From Benincasa hispida (taxonomy: Eukaryota > Streptophyta > Magnoliopsida > Cucurbitales > Cucurbitaceae), in NCBI RefSeq assembly GCF_009727055.1, contig NC_052350.1:36677989-36741988 (forward strand): a stretch of DNA of 64,000 nucleotides, given 5' to 3'. Every line of letters starts with the position of its first letter. Position 1 is the first letter of the stretch. The translations under genes were made by a program, and so were the position numbers. Under the pieces are notes generated by a model. The model ran no database searches, was not told the DNA's origin, and worked only from the letters and a program-made list of their open reading frames with translations. Of this stretch, positions 21,559 to 33,639 are shown in pieces.

Positions 21559-23546
21559 TGTTGGGGTTAATGCTCTAAATCTCATTGGGTCCTATAGTTT
21601 GTAAACATTGTATGATCAAACTCTTATGTGATTAATAATATATGAAATTTTATTCGTTTTGTATATAAAATATGTGATATTTTAGTTGCATTAACCACAA
21701 ACCAATAAACTAACATCCAAGGTTATCATTATAACTCGTATGTGGATATATACAGGTGGATCATGTATAAGTGATAACTTAAATGGTTTGTAGTAGATGG
21801 ATAAAGCTGGGTACCTTATCCTTGTGACACTACGAGTATGGCCTGTTTTATAGGTTTTACAATTGTTGTAAAGTGCTACAAATGATCTAATCCTGATCAT
21901 TCATGTATTAGACATGCGAACGGGGATATTCTATACAAAGGAGTTTGTATAAGACCAGACCACGAAATGTTTAGTCTCATTAGATAACACCATTCATATT
22001 TGAGACTTACATTTCACCAGGATGACCATAGGTAACATGACTAGAATCTTGAGTGAGTTGTGAACTCATGCCTGTGAGGGCAGTCCTTTGATTTGTATAG
22101 GTGAGAATGGCTAGATCACTGACTCGACAAGCCTACCATTTTAGGGATTCGTCTGCTTGGGGAGTTGGAAGCAAAGCTACACAAGATGGAATTCACTTTT
22201 TCCCAGAAGCAGGGGTAAGTAGATAAATTACTGCCTTAAAGCCTGATTCCGGGTCTTGAACAATGTGGTGTCGCACACTCTCCTACCTCAAGAAGGGTTT
22301 AGTCATAGTAGAACTATGATCTATTGTTCATTAGTGGAATCAGTGGTACTTAAGGAGTTAGATGTAACTATAGAGGCAAACCGATATTTCGGCCCAACTG
22401 TACTTACGAGCAATTTGTGAAGGGTCATCGTAATGTTGATTGGTTGTATCCAATAGATACAGAAATATATCTGTAGTGCGAAGAGTGCAACTGTCAGTCT
22501 TTAGTGGAGTGTCCGATAGTTAATGGATGGTGGATAATGTAATTAAAGAGTTTAATTAATTATTCATGTATCATTGGAGCTTCAAGCTATAGGTCCATAA
22601 AGTCCCCTTGGTAGCTCAAAAGAATTTAATTGAGAATCAATTTTTGGGTTAATTTGAATTGTTCAAATTAATAAAAGAGATTTAATTATATATGATAGAA
22701 TTAAATTGTTTCAATTATATATGACATAATTGTCATAATGTATTTAATACATTGTAGTGTAATGGGAGGAAATAAATATTTGAATGAGATTCAAATATAT
22801 TTTCTATGAATATGATTGATAGTTTTAAATTTAATATAAATATAATCTATATTAAATGCCACAAAATAGGGAAAAGAAACTCTAATTTATATCGTATGTG
22901 ATACAATATTAAAACTATAGGTTATATGTTATATTTGATATAACATATAATTTAATATAAATATAATATGATAAGTTAGTTATCATATTTATTTGTATTA
23001 TTTTATTATTATTTGAATAATAACTTCCCTTTTTTCTCTCCAACCACCTTAGTGGGTGGTTATTTTTTTTTTGTGGGAAGAGGAATAAAAGAAAATTGGT
23101 TTTCTCTTCTTCCTTTACGGCTAACGTTTTTTAGATCGAAAAACAATTGAGAGTTATAGAAAAATTCTGTGTATTCTTTCAATCTTCTTTTTCCATATCC
23201 AAACTCTCCCTTCTAACCAAAATAGTTAAAGCCCACCACTCTTGAGTTCTCACCTAGAGAATATCAAAGGCTCATTGTGGTAGTGTCTCTATTACTGTTT
23301 GAGATATCTTGAACAAGGTCTTCAAGAGTTGTTGTTTCTGTTCGAGGCTCATGACTATTTGAGGGAATTTATTGAAGAAATGGTCTTCAAGAGTAATGTA
23401 TCTTGAACCCTTTTTTGTAAAAAAAACATGTTGTAGTTTAATGTAAATGCATATCTAATTGTAAACAGTAAATTATGTTTTCAATAATTATTAGAATTTA
23501 GACGATCCGCTTTCGCTGAAGGATCTCTCTATTACGAGTTCCTTCA
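21559..23546 (+). repeat. Copia solo LTR nested inside LTR C
   Basis: A complete 1,988-bp LTR runs from TGTTGGGGTTAATGC to GAGTTCCTTCA. It is flanked by GAGAC (21554-21558) and GAGGC (23547-23551), a target duplication with one mismatch. The outer LTR reads straight through when it is removed (GTGGAGAC joined to ATACAGGTGG). It contains a 13-bp hairpin at 22922-22950 and a GC-rich hairpin at 23042-23061. Confidence 0.92.
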
Positions 23547-23551
23547 GAGGC

Positions 23552-25030
23552 ATACAGGTGGATTGTATTTAAGTAATAACCTAAACGGTCTTTAGTAGTT
23601 GGATAAGACTACGTACCTTATCCTTGTGACACTACGGATACGACCTGCTTTGTAATTATTACAATTATTGTACAGTTTTACAAATAATCTAATCTTGATC
23701 ATTCATGTGGAGGTATGTGAGCAAAGGTATCATATACAAAGAGTTTGTATAAGACCGGACAACGAAATGTAGTCTCTCTTTATAATGTCATTACTCGAAG
23801 AGACTTATATTTCACTAAGATTACCATAGGTGACTTGGACCTTAATCTTGAGTAAGTTGTGAATTCTTGCCTATGAAGGCAAATCCTTTGATTTGCATGG
23901 GTGAGAATGGCCAAATTTGCCGACTCAATATGCTTACCATTTTGGGGGATAATCTGAGTGTAGAGTTAGGAACTCAACTACACAAGATGGAGTTCACTTT
24001 TTCCCTTTGTTAGGGTAAGTAGATGAATTTCTCTCTTAAGGGATAATTCCAAATCTTGAACAATGAAGGCCTTCACCCTCTCACTGACCAAAACTGAGTA
24101 CATTCATAGTTGGACTATGACTAATTGTTCATTAGAAGGATTAGTGGTACTTAAGAAGTTAGATGTAACTACAAGAATATAATGGTAATTTTGACCCAAC
24201 TGTACTTACGAGCAATTCATGAAGGGTGAATGCACTGTTGTTTGGTTATATCAAATGGACACATAAATATATCTACAGTGCTAAGAGTGCAACTGTCGGT
24301 CTTTAGTTGAGTGACCGACAGTTAATGAATACTGATTAATTTGATTAAAGAGTTTATTCAATTAATCTCATATCATTGAAGCTTCAATCTATAGGTCCAT
24401 AAGGTCCCCTTGTTAGCTCAATAGGAATAATGAGCATCAAAGTAATTTTTATTAATTTAAATTGTTCAAATTAAATAAACGGGGTTAATTGTATGAGATA
24501 CAATTAATTTAATGTATGTTGATACATTATATTATAATGTATAATGTATGTGATACATTATAATATAAAGCTTTAATGAGAGAAATAAATGTTTGAATAT
24601 GATTCAAATATTAATTATATGAATGTGATTCATATAAAAACTATAGGTCAAAACTAATATGAATATGATTCATATTAATATTAAAGATTATATTGAAAGA
24701 ATAAAAAATATAGGTTATAATATATGTGATATAACATGAACTATAGGTTACCGAATATATGGTATTACCTATTGTTTAATATTCATATGTATTAAGTAGT
24801 TAATATATATTTAAAATTCAAATTTTGAACTTGAATTTCATTAGAAGTTATTTAACTTCTCTCATATAGCTATATAGAGGTGTAGAGATTTTAGTTTTGT
24901 AGGTGAAGATAAGAAATACAGAACTGTTCTGTGATCTCAAATACACACTTCATCTTATTCATGTCTTCCACACAAAACAAAAATTCTCTCTAAGAACACT
25001 TTCTTCCCTCCACCAAAATTAACAAGGAAG
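23552..25030 (+). repeat. 3' LTR of copia element C, right part (truncated)
   Basis: It resumes at ATACAGGTGGATTG and keeps the family order of blocks (GACACTACGGATACG near 23625, GATCTTGATCATTC near 23690, ACTGTACTTACGAGC near 24200). It fades out near 25030 without the GAGTTCCTTCA terminus. Confidence 0.82.
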
Positions 25031-25335
25031 CTTGTGTGTTTTAAATATGCGATGGAATGAGTCCTACGTGATGTCTTATTAACACATTGTTTTACCTAGT
25101 TAGAAACAAGTATAAATCCAACTAGAATCCTGGTGAGTTCAGGGTTGAACTCATAGATTGCATTCTATATATGCATTGGGAAATATTGTTTTGATCTTGA
25201 TGTGATTTATTTACTAGATATGTGATGATTTTGACCCAATTCTATTGCTAAAATAAAGAGTGATGAATGCGATGAAAATCACAATCATAAGTGAAAAGTC
25301 TATGCGAGAAGTACAAGATTCGAGTGAATAAAGGT
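25031..25335 (-). repeat. Probable antisense fragment of a GY-type gypsy LTR
   Basis: The minus strand at about 25105-25155 reads like the block GTTCGACCCTGGACTTACTA followed by a TTTATACTTGG stretch, which is typical of the GY LTRs at 32708 and 62975. Edges are uncertain. Confidence 0.45.
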
Positions 25336-25419
25336 AGGGTTGAGAAAAATACATCCTGAAGGAAAGTTGAAAGATGCCGCAATGTCAATTGATAAATTCA
25401 TCTTGTCGGCAGACTTCAT
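25336..25419 (+). pseudogene. Gypsy element GY-A: protease fragment, left piece
   Basis: This stretch matches 60010-60085 of GY-B nearly base for base (ATACATCCTGAAGGA, then a GCCGCAAT-TCAAT-GATAAATTCATC run). It encodes HPEGKLKDAAMSIDKFILSADF-like retropepsin sequence. It is cut at 25419 by a solo LTR, and the reading resumes at about 27489. Upstream gag and the protease active site are gone. Confidence 0.85.
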
Positions 25420-27488
25420 TGATGACATGTAGAAATGCATGTCAACTTAGGCCTTTTATTTAGAATTATGAAGGCTGTTAAGTAGAATATGTGGCAATTA
25501 TGTTAGGAATTCATGAGAAAAGGAGCTTCCGGCGTTTAACATTGAGAATCTCGACTAACCCATTATTATGCATTATTATGCATTCAATTGTCTATTTTTG
25601 TAGCTAACACAGGAAGTGGACGCAAATGCAGAAGCCAGGCTATCACATAGACGACCGCATGTGGAGAAACTCTCCATCGCAAAGGCGAACACATACAATC
25701 AACACATGATGTTGTGGTAATCAATCGCATGTGTCCATCGCATAGGAGTTGCGATCGTCAAGCGATTGCGGTTATCATGTAGAGTTTCAGTATTAAGTGA
25801 ATGCGGTCACTGCACGAATTTGGCTACACGATAACGCATACTAGTGGGATCAACGCAAGGTTAGTGGAATGAACGCATCAATGTATCTCTCGGAAAAATC
25901 AAAAGATGATGTTGACACTTCACCTACCACACCGTTAGCAGCAGAGATTCAGAAAACGACTAACGCGCCGCGAATGTCAGAATCAGAGCAATCCATTAAT
26001 GCTGTCGGCGATCAAACTCTATATATAGAAACCGCTAGGTAGAATTTCAACTTATCCAGGGTTATCCTTGCGATCCAGACAACTGTGTGAGAAGAAAGCT
26101 TGAGAGTTCTTCATCTCCTTCCTCCATTCCGAGTGACGATCGAAGCCTTTGTCCAGAGCTAGATCTCGGGAGAGTCAGCTCTACCGCCCATCCATGGCAC
26201 CACTAGCAGCCTTGACACACATCTGCTAGAAGCAAGACATTGCTTCGAGCTGGTCATTTTATTTTCTCTTCTTTTCTTATATTGTATTGTATTGCATTTT
26301 GTGATTAAGCAATTAATACATTATGTGTTCAATGCATTTCTATGTTTCCTTCGATTCTATCTCCATCTTCTTTACTTAGCATCTTTAACTTTCATTGCAT
26401 CTCTTAGTGAGATTGCTAGAGTATCGCATACATAGTCATATGGATTAGAGATATGAAGCATGTAGCAAACCACCGAGAGGTGTGCGTTGCGTGAGTGTGT
26501 GAGAAAACCTTATTTTCTTAGTGTGAAGCTGTAGCAACACCTTTCTATAGGCGGGCGTCTATAAGTAAAGTCAACAACAACTAACTGCCGAAAGGGTAAG
26601 TGGTTGGTCGCATTAAGCAATGTAAACAAGTATTCACTAGAGATAGGAGTAATCTTACATCAGCCAAGTTTATGCAGTTACCTTGTCTTATGAGTGCATC
26701 ATTCATTATTTAGGCATACTTGAGAGAATAGTCTAAACCCAAATCTAAGACTCGAGAGAGCGGATTGGAACACATAAGCAAGAATGGAGAACATAGAGAT
26801 AAGCTCCATTTGCTATTACACAGCATATGCACCATACAGATAGGATATTGCATGCGTTCAGAAGTAGGATACGGTGGTATGCGACGAGAGCACGTGAGCA
26901 GGTTATGGAGGTTTCGGCAGGCATAGGCTTCTCGGCACTATTGTATATACATCGCATGTGTCCTAGAATTAGGCTCAAGTGTGTGTAGCATGATCACATA
27001 GCTTGCGTTGGCTGAGGTTGCCCTTGCGGTCAGGCTCAGTGTTGCAGTGAAGACAACTCCACATTTTATCTATTTTTCCATCCATTTACTTCCTGTCAAT
27101 AGTTGTCGTGTCTCTACCTCTCATGCATATTCTCATTGTGTTATCTGTTAGTTAGGAGTAGGAGTAGTGTTAGCTTAACAACCCCTCCATCATTCTTTTA
27201 TTCAACCGTCGCATGCACATTACCGCATACATCTAGCTACAAGTCCCTAAGTTTGACCTCGGATCACTTGAGAAACTTTGTCCGCGTTATACTTGGTGTG
27301 AGCGCAAGAAAACTTGGGACAGGAATGCATGGTCATCACATACATTCGTTAACGCATAGTTCATTCCAACGCATAACCACCGACGCATGATAATCGATAC
27401 AAACCTTAAGACATGCATTGCATATTGTGTTCACTTAATTTTAGTTATCAAGTCCTTGACGATTTGGTAATCTAAATTTCCGTCATCA
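25420..27488 (+). repeat. Gypsy solo LTR 1 (plus) inserted in protease of GY-A
   Basis: It starts TGATGACATGTAGAAATGC and ends near CCGTCATCA. A TATA box lies at 26020-26028. The sequence is full of ACGCA/GCATG words. TTCAT occurs on both sides (25415-25419; 27495-27499), but six extra bases on the right make the duplication imperfect. Removing it restores the protease reading. It is a partner in inverted orientation to the solo LTR at 28432-30539. Confidence 0.82.
26020..26028 (+). promoter_or_regulatory. TATA box of solo LTR 1
   Basis: TATATATAG lies about 600 bp from the LTR start, the same relative place as TATAAATAG in the antisense partner (29939-29947). Confidence 0.55.
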
Positions 27489-27685
27489 AGTTTCTTCATT
27501 TTAGATTATAAAGTGGACGAAGATGCGCCCATCATATTGGAACGACCATTCCTTCGACCGGTTGCACTTAAATTGATGTGCGCAAGGGGGAGATTGTGAT
27601 GAACATTAATGGGGAAAAGCTCTGGATTAAGGCAGTTAAGATTCCAGAAGACCGAGAAAAGAAGAAAAAGTCATCGTGGACGTAA
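27489..27685 (+). pseudogene. Gypsy element GY-A: protease fragment, right piece
   Basis: It matches the C-terminal part of the GY-B protease: a degenerate DYKxDEDAPIILxRPF region, then IDVRKGEIVM, KLWIKAVKIPEDREKKKK and SSWT followed by TAA at 27683-27685. A frameshift and stops occur near 27505 and 27572. GY-B ends at the same place with PPWT-stop, so the ORF end is a family property, not damage. Confidence 0.85.
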
Positions 27686-28431
27686 AAAGTCCAGCCTGAA
27701 ATAAGCAGTCCCTGCGTACTATGCAACTTAAACTCATCAGGGACGCATTCCTTTTAAAATATCTTTCTTATACCTCTGCTTCATGAACTTTTATCCACAT
27801 GTCTTTAATTGCTATCGTATCTTTGTCTTAGTCTTGTTTAAAAAAAAAAAAAAAAAAGTCGTCATGTTGAACGATCGCGGTAACAATTTTGTTAACTCTG
27901 TTTTTTTATATTATTTGACCCTCTCAATGTTTTTCTTGCAACGATCGAGGTGAACGATTGCGGAGGCGCTACATGAAGACGCATTTATTGTGTTCACCGT
28001 AATCCAAAGAAAGTAGATCACTACAAAGCAGGATGCGTCAACAAATAATGTAGGCAACAACATAAATTTGGGGGTTGTATCTTTCCTTGACTTTAGTTCA
28101 AATTTCGTTATCGCATCACATTTTAATTTTGAAAATTTTATCACTCCATCCTCTTTGGTTACCACAATCATTTAACATCGATCAATTTAGTAAGTCACCG
28201 TATGCTTTCCCTTTGCCAATTATGATTTCAATGATGAAACACATGCTTCTATTTTTTCATATACACTAGAATCAACTTAATTTTAGGACAGTCACCTCAT
28301 GAAATATTTCTAGAAGTTAGTGGGTTGCTAGCTTTCTTCCAAACTGTCTCTTTACGAAACCTCCTAACATCGTATGAATTCTTTCAATCTTTTGGCAATG
28401 ACGACATTGCGGCATTTTAAATTTGGGGGTG
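27686..28431 (+). other. GY-A non-coding region after protease
   Basis: No reverse transcriptase, RNase H or integrase is present. It aligns with 60275-60823 of GY-B: a CATCAGGGACGCA block, an A17 run near 27841, TTTGACCCTCTC near 27915, and TGAAATATTTCTAGAAGTTAG near 28300. The PPT-like TTTAAATTTGGGGGTG lies at 28416-28431. The part at about 27935-28165 is missing in GY-B at a library adapter. Another PPT-like ATAAATTTGGGGGTTGT lies near 28061-28077. Confidence 0.75.
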
Positions 28432-30539
28432 TAGTGCGCGGTAGATTGGAAGTCAATTTTACTCGACAACCAAAATCCCGTGGACGCGTTATGCGATGCA
28501 TGTTTCTAAGATATGCGTTGATAGTCATGCGTCAATGGTCATGCGTTGAACTGATATTGCGTTAATGAATGTATGCGATGACCATGCATCCTGCCATAAG
28601 TTTTCTTGCACTCGAACCAAGTATAATTCCAACGCAAGTTTCTCGGGTAATCCGAGGTCGAACACATGGGCTTGTAACTATATGTTTTCGATGATGTGCA
28701 TGCAGCAGTTTAAATAAAAGAATGAAGGGGATGTTGCTAAGTTAATCCTATTCTTACTTCTATCTAACAGACAACGCAATGAGAATATGCATGAAAGGTA
28801 GAGATGCAACAAACCTTGACATAAAATAAATGTGTGGGAAAATAGATAAAATGCAGAGATGTTTTCATTGCAATACTCAAGAGTGATCGCAAGGGCAACC
28901 CTAGTCAACGCAAGCCAATGCAATCATGCAACACACATACAACGACTTCTATTGCTAGAACGCATGTGATATATGCGCTAAGTCTACAGGGCCTACACAT
29001 AAGCCTCTATTCCTATTTATGTGATGACAAAATGACATCCACACAAATATGCGACCATATAACATCATACCTATTCCTATGGTGCATGTGATGCAGTGTT
29101 GACAAACAAAGCTTATCTCTAATTCCCTAGCTCTTGCTTATGTCAATCTAATCTTGCTCTCTTGAGTCTAGATTCTAACCTAGCTCTATCGAGTCATTAG
29201 GTTCTTTCTTTAGACTCTCTCTCGAGTAGCTCTAAAGGGGTGTTGGGCACAACATAAAACAAGACAAACGCATGAACTTGGTTGATGTTACTATCCCTAG
29301 TGAACAACGCATACTTTTGCTTAATGCGACCAACCATTTACCCTCTCGGGCAGTTGGTTGTTGCTGACTTTACTCATAGACAAGTAATGCGTTAGCCTAT
29401 AGACAGGCGTTGCCACAGCTTCACACTAAGAAAATAAGGTTACTCACACACTTACGCAACACACACCTCTCGGTAGGTTGCTACATGCTTCATATCCCTA
29501 ATCCACATGACTAAGTATGCAATACCCAAACAATCTTACTAAGTGTTGCAATGAAAGTAAAGATGCTAAGCAAAGAAGATGGAGATGGAGTTGAAGGAAT
29601 AGAGAAATGCATTGAAAACAGATTGTATTAATTCCTTAATTCAAAATGTCATACAATACAATATAGGAAAAGAAAAGAAAAAGAAATAACCAATTGGAAG
29701 CAAAGATTTCCTCCCAGTGGATGTGCGTCAAGGCTGTCGGTGGTGCCATGAATGGGCAGAGGAGCTGACTCTCTCAAGATCTAACTCCGGTCGTCACTCG
29801 GAATGGATGAAGGAGGTGAAGAACTCTCAGCATCTTCTCATGCATTTTGTCTGGATCTCGGGGAAAATCCCTGGTTGATGGATAATCTCCGGATTCAAGG
29901 ATCCTCCCCAGATTGTTTGGAATTTTGCTCATCAGCTTCTATTTATAGAGTTTGGATCACCGACAGCATTAATTGGACTGCTCTGAGTTTGACGTTCGAT
30001 GCGTTAGTCCTTTCTAAACCTCTGCCACCAACGGCGCGATAGGTGAAATGTCAACTTCAACTTTGATTTTCTCGAGGTAGATGCATTGATGCATTCATTC
30101 CACCTACCTTGCGTTGATCCCATTAGAATGCATTGTCGCCTAGCCACATGGCCATATTTTCTTAACACCGCAATTCTACATGGTGACCGCAATCGCTTGA
30201 TGAGCACAACTCCCATGCGATGGACGCATACGGATGATTACTGCAACATGCATACATTGATCGACGCATTCGGCTTTGCGATGGAGTGTTTCTCCACATG
30301 CGGTCGTCTATGCAGTGGTCTGGTTTCCGCGTTTGCGTTCATTTCCTATATTAGCTACAAAAATAGAACACTGAACGCATAATTAACACAAAGTAATGGG
30401 TTAGCTGAGATTCGATATGCTGATCGACGCAAACTCATATTTTCGTAAATTCCTAACATGATTGCCACATATTCTGCCTAACAACCTTCATAATTCTAAG
30501 TAAAAGAACTAAGATGGCATGTATTTCTGCATGTCATCA
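28432..30539 (-). repeat. Gypsy solo LTR 2 (minus) with perfect TSD
   Basis: On the minus strand it starts TGATGACATGCAGAAATAC (right end 30539) and ends at 28432. It is flanked by identical GGGTG copies at 28427-28431 and 30540-30544. The insertion split the PPT-like tract of GY-A. The TATA box on the minus strand is at 29939-29947. The frames at 28678, 29803, 30004 and 30086 are LTR sequence. Confidence 0.9.
29939..29947 (-). promoter_or_regulatory. TATA box of solo LTR 2
   Basis: The minus strand reads TATAAATAG, about 600 bp from the LTR start. Confidence 0.6.
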
Positions 30540-30544
30540 GGGTG

Positions 30545-31137
30545 CGGTATTTATTTTCGACCTTTCTATTTTTTTGCTTATCTAAAAAAAAATCATAACG
30601 TTGCGATCGGATCCTACTCGTAGTTGGATGTTCGCATGACACACGTGGGGGCAAGCCAAAAAGAAGGTAGGAATCGGGATCAACGCATAAAAAAATGACC
30701 GCAACTCCGTTGCCAAATGGTTATGAGTTAGTTTGAGAAAGAGTGCCCTGCTTGTAGTTGGATGTCCGCATGGCACACGTGGGGGTAGGCCAAAACGAAG
30801 GCGAGGCACTTGGATCAGTGCAAGGTTAGAGAGAAAAAAATAATGATGCTTAAAATACGCAAGGGTAAAAATCATTTAACACCCAGTGATAAAGTTTTTT
30901 TGAAATAAATCATGTGATGTCCTAGAATCTAGTAAAGTCTTTTTGAAGGTTAAACTTGCAGTCCCTAAATTTTAGAAATATTTTAAGAAGAGACCTGAAT
31001 AAGAATTAAGAAAATTTTGGTGTATAGGATGTGAATGAGGTATCCTTGAGAAATCTAGGAAAAGAGATTGTGGTCGACTTTCTAAAGGAAATCTTTAGCG
31101 TATGCTTGAGGACAAGCATTGTTTAAATTTGGGGGTG
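30545..31137 (+). other. GY-A non-coding 3' region with ~134-bp tandem duplication and PPT
   Basis: It continues the sequence interrupted by solo LTR 2 and matches 60824-61454 of GY-B. GTTGGATGTTCGCATGACAC at 30623 recurs at 30757, a tandem duplication also present in GY-B. Near 31105-31137 the motif GCTTGAGGACAAGCATTG leads to the PPT TTTAAATTTGGGGGTG, the usual 3' end of Athila/Tat elements. Confidence 0.8.
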
Positions 31138-32855
31138 TGATAACGAGCAGAAATGCACGTTATTACAATGCTAAGTTATTAAACAATGAAGGTTTACATT
31201 GATAAAATATATAAAATTGCATCCAAAAAGCATTAAGTTCATAATATTGCAGTTGCATGCGTCCATCGCATGTAAACAATTAACTTATATATTTTTGTGT
31301 AGAATATGCATTGACGCAAGGGGAAAATGCAATCACAAGAAATCAACGGTCGAACGCAGCATTACCCCAAGGCTTTGTGGTGATTTGCGCTCACAAATAT
31401 CTACTCAAGAAGGATTGCTGCATAGAGCTGGTGCAACTTGGTGGGCGCATCTAGGTGAAAAGCATAATAAATCATGATGGGACAGAAAGCTAATGACAGT
31501 CGAGCCCGAATTAAGTTGAAAAGCCACTAACGAACTACTTAGCAAGTACACTCAACTTTTCGGTGACAAATATTCGGCGCATCAGACAGAGAATTAATGT
31601 CATCTCATTAGTGCAATCATAAGAGAGAAGAAGCCTTTCACCCTGAAGCTCTATTAATACCAAAGGCAACTTTCAGTGAAGGGGTTCGTCTAGTTTGGAT
31701 AATTAGATAATTCACCCTTAGATAGAAGTAGCCTTGTTCATATTTTTCCTTTTTTACTTAAAAGGTAGAGCGAGAGAAGGGAAGACACATCGAAAGATCA
31801 CTCTGGTCAACTCAAGAGAGAACCCAGAGGCGTGGAAAAGTAGAGAGAGGGTCAACTCTCGCGAGAGCGAGACTATCTTTTGAACAGAGTAGAGAAGAAC
31901 AGTGTAAAGAGCCTTAGGAAGCAAGAGATTGCTACCAGGCTCTTTATTCTCATTTCACATTGTTATTTTGTATTTCAACTCTATATCTATAAAATGGAAC
32001 TTGCTTATCTATATCTGTTCACTCTTTTAAGAGCACGCATGAGTAGCTAAATTTATCGAATGGGTTGAGGAAAACTAAACTAACATGGCCTAGGATCTTT
32101 ATTGCATGCGATTATCTTGTCTTATGCTGCGCCCAACATCCCTTTAGAGCTACTCGAGAGAGAGAGTCTAAAGAAAGAACCTAAGACTTGAGAGAGCTAG
32201 GTTAGAATCTAGACTCGAGAGAGCAAGATTAGATCTGCATAAGCGAGAGACAGGGACTTAGAGATAAGCTCTATTTGCCAACATGTATCGCATGCATCTT
32301 AGAGATAGGTTATGAAATTATCTGGTCACCTTATTTGTGTGTGTGTCATTTGTCATCGCATAAATAAGAATAGAGGCTTATGTGTAGGTCCTATAGACTT
32401 TATCACATATATCGCATACGTTCTAGAACTGGAAGGCATAGCATTTGCATTGAGAGATGATTTGCTATTATATGTGTGTTGCATGGTCGCATAACATGAA
32501 CGCAATCCTAGGAAGTGTTAGCTGAACCCTTCTCAACCTATTCCCCTGCATATTCATCGCATCTTCCGTATTATCAATTCTTTTCTTAACTCCACCGCAT
32601 ATATTTATTTTATACTGCAAACAACAACCCAAAAACATCTATTTGATTTATTGGTTACCGCAAAGTCTTCTTAAAAATTATCACCGCATACCATTTTCCT
32701 TAGTCCCTGAGTTCGACCCTGGACTTACTAGGAAACTCAGTAGGTTTTATACTTGGATTCTACTGAGAAAACTTGTTGCACAACGCATTCCATCACCGCA
32801 ATTCATTCCATTATTTCACCGCATAAATAACGCATAAATTGCTCTCATGAAGTTG
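31138..32855 (+). repeat. 3' LTR of gypsy element GY-A
   Basis: It starts TGATAACGAGCAGAAATGC directly after the PPT. It is about 1.7 kb and closely related to the LTR at 61455. It contains GTTCGACCCTGGACTTACTA near 32710 and many ACGCA words. The right edge is approximate and no target duplication was found. The 60- to 92-codon frames inside are LTR sequence. Confidence 0.82.
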
Positions 32856-33169
32856 TAGGCAAGTGGGATAGAGTGATCTCACAGTGAATCTATTACTTAC
32901 CTAGGATAATTATTGAACTCAATGCTAATGGGGAAGAGGGAAGGTTGTTGGTGATCGAAGAAGAAAATAAAATTGTATGTAATTTAATTGTAAGGAACTA
33001 AAACTATGATCAAATGTTTTTGTAAAATTCAATTAGAGAAATACAACCTGGGGATAGGAATGAATTTGGCTAGCTTCTTTTATTGGACACTAAAGACTTT
33101 GACATTCTTCCACAAATGCAGAACCATTTATCAAGTTGATCAATAAATGTCCCTAGGAATTAATTAAGA
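32856..33169 (-). repeat. Antisense Tat-like LTR copy 3, left part
   Basis: It resembles 4010-4170 (ACCTGGGGATAGGAATGAAT and TAAATGTCCCTA). It is cut at 33169 by a solo LTR and resumes at 35776. Confidence 0.5.
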
Positions 33170-33639
33170 TGTAAAACCCTAACCCTAACTCAGAAAGAAG
33201 GGAAAAATAAAATACTGAAAATAAAGGAAAATATAATTAAAAATATAAATTAAATTAAGAGGAAGTTAGGTGGAATTAAGGGGAAAATGTGATAAATTAA
33301 GGAATTTATTAATAATAATCCAACAATAGAATATATAGCTATGAATAAGTAAGTAGAATCGGGGAAGAATAATAAGGGAGTTGGAAGCTAGCGAATTCGG
33401 GGGACAAAGGAAATTAGATAACTTTTCGTTTGGAAACTATTCATTGGAAGGCTTGGGAGGTTGAAATTAATAATTTGAAGGTGGGAAGTATTTGGATACC
33501 TTTGGTACAGAGACTGTTCATTAGGAGATTGGAAGGTGAAAATTTATTATCAATGTATGGGGTAAGTTAAAAATTAAAAAGAAAAGTGGAATCCATGTGT
33601 CACAAGCAGTGAGGGTGACCACTACCGAGCTTGGAGGAA

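Noticed and set aside
26745..30382. Several 70-98 codon frames with Cys/His-rich stretches
   Set aside because: All lie inside solo LTRs 1 and 2 and are not shared between the two copies.
33171..33190. Possible interstitial telomere (CCCTAACCCTAA)
   Set aside because: Only two units, located exactly at the start of an LTR with target duplication. A similar pair near 5455 is isolated.
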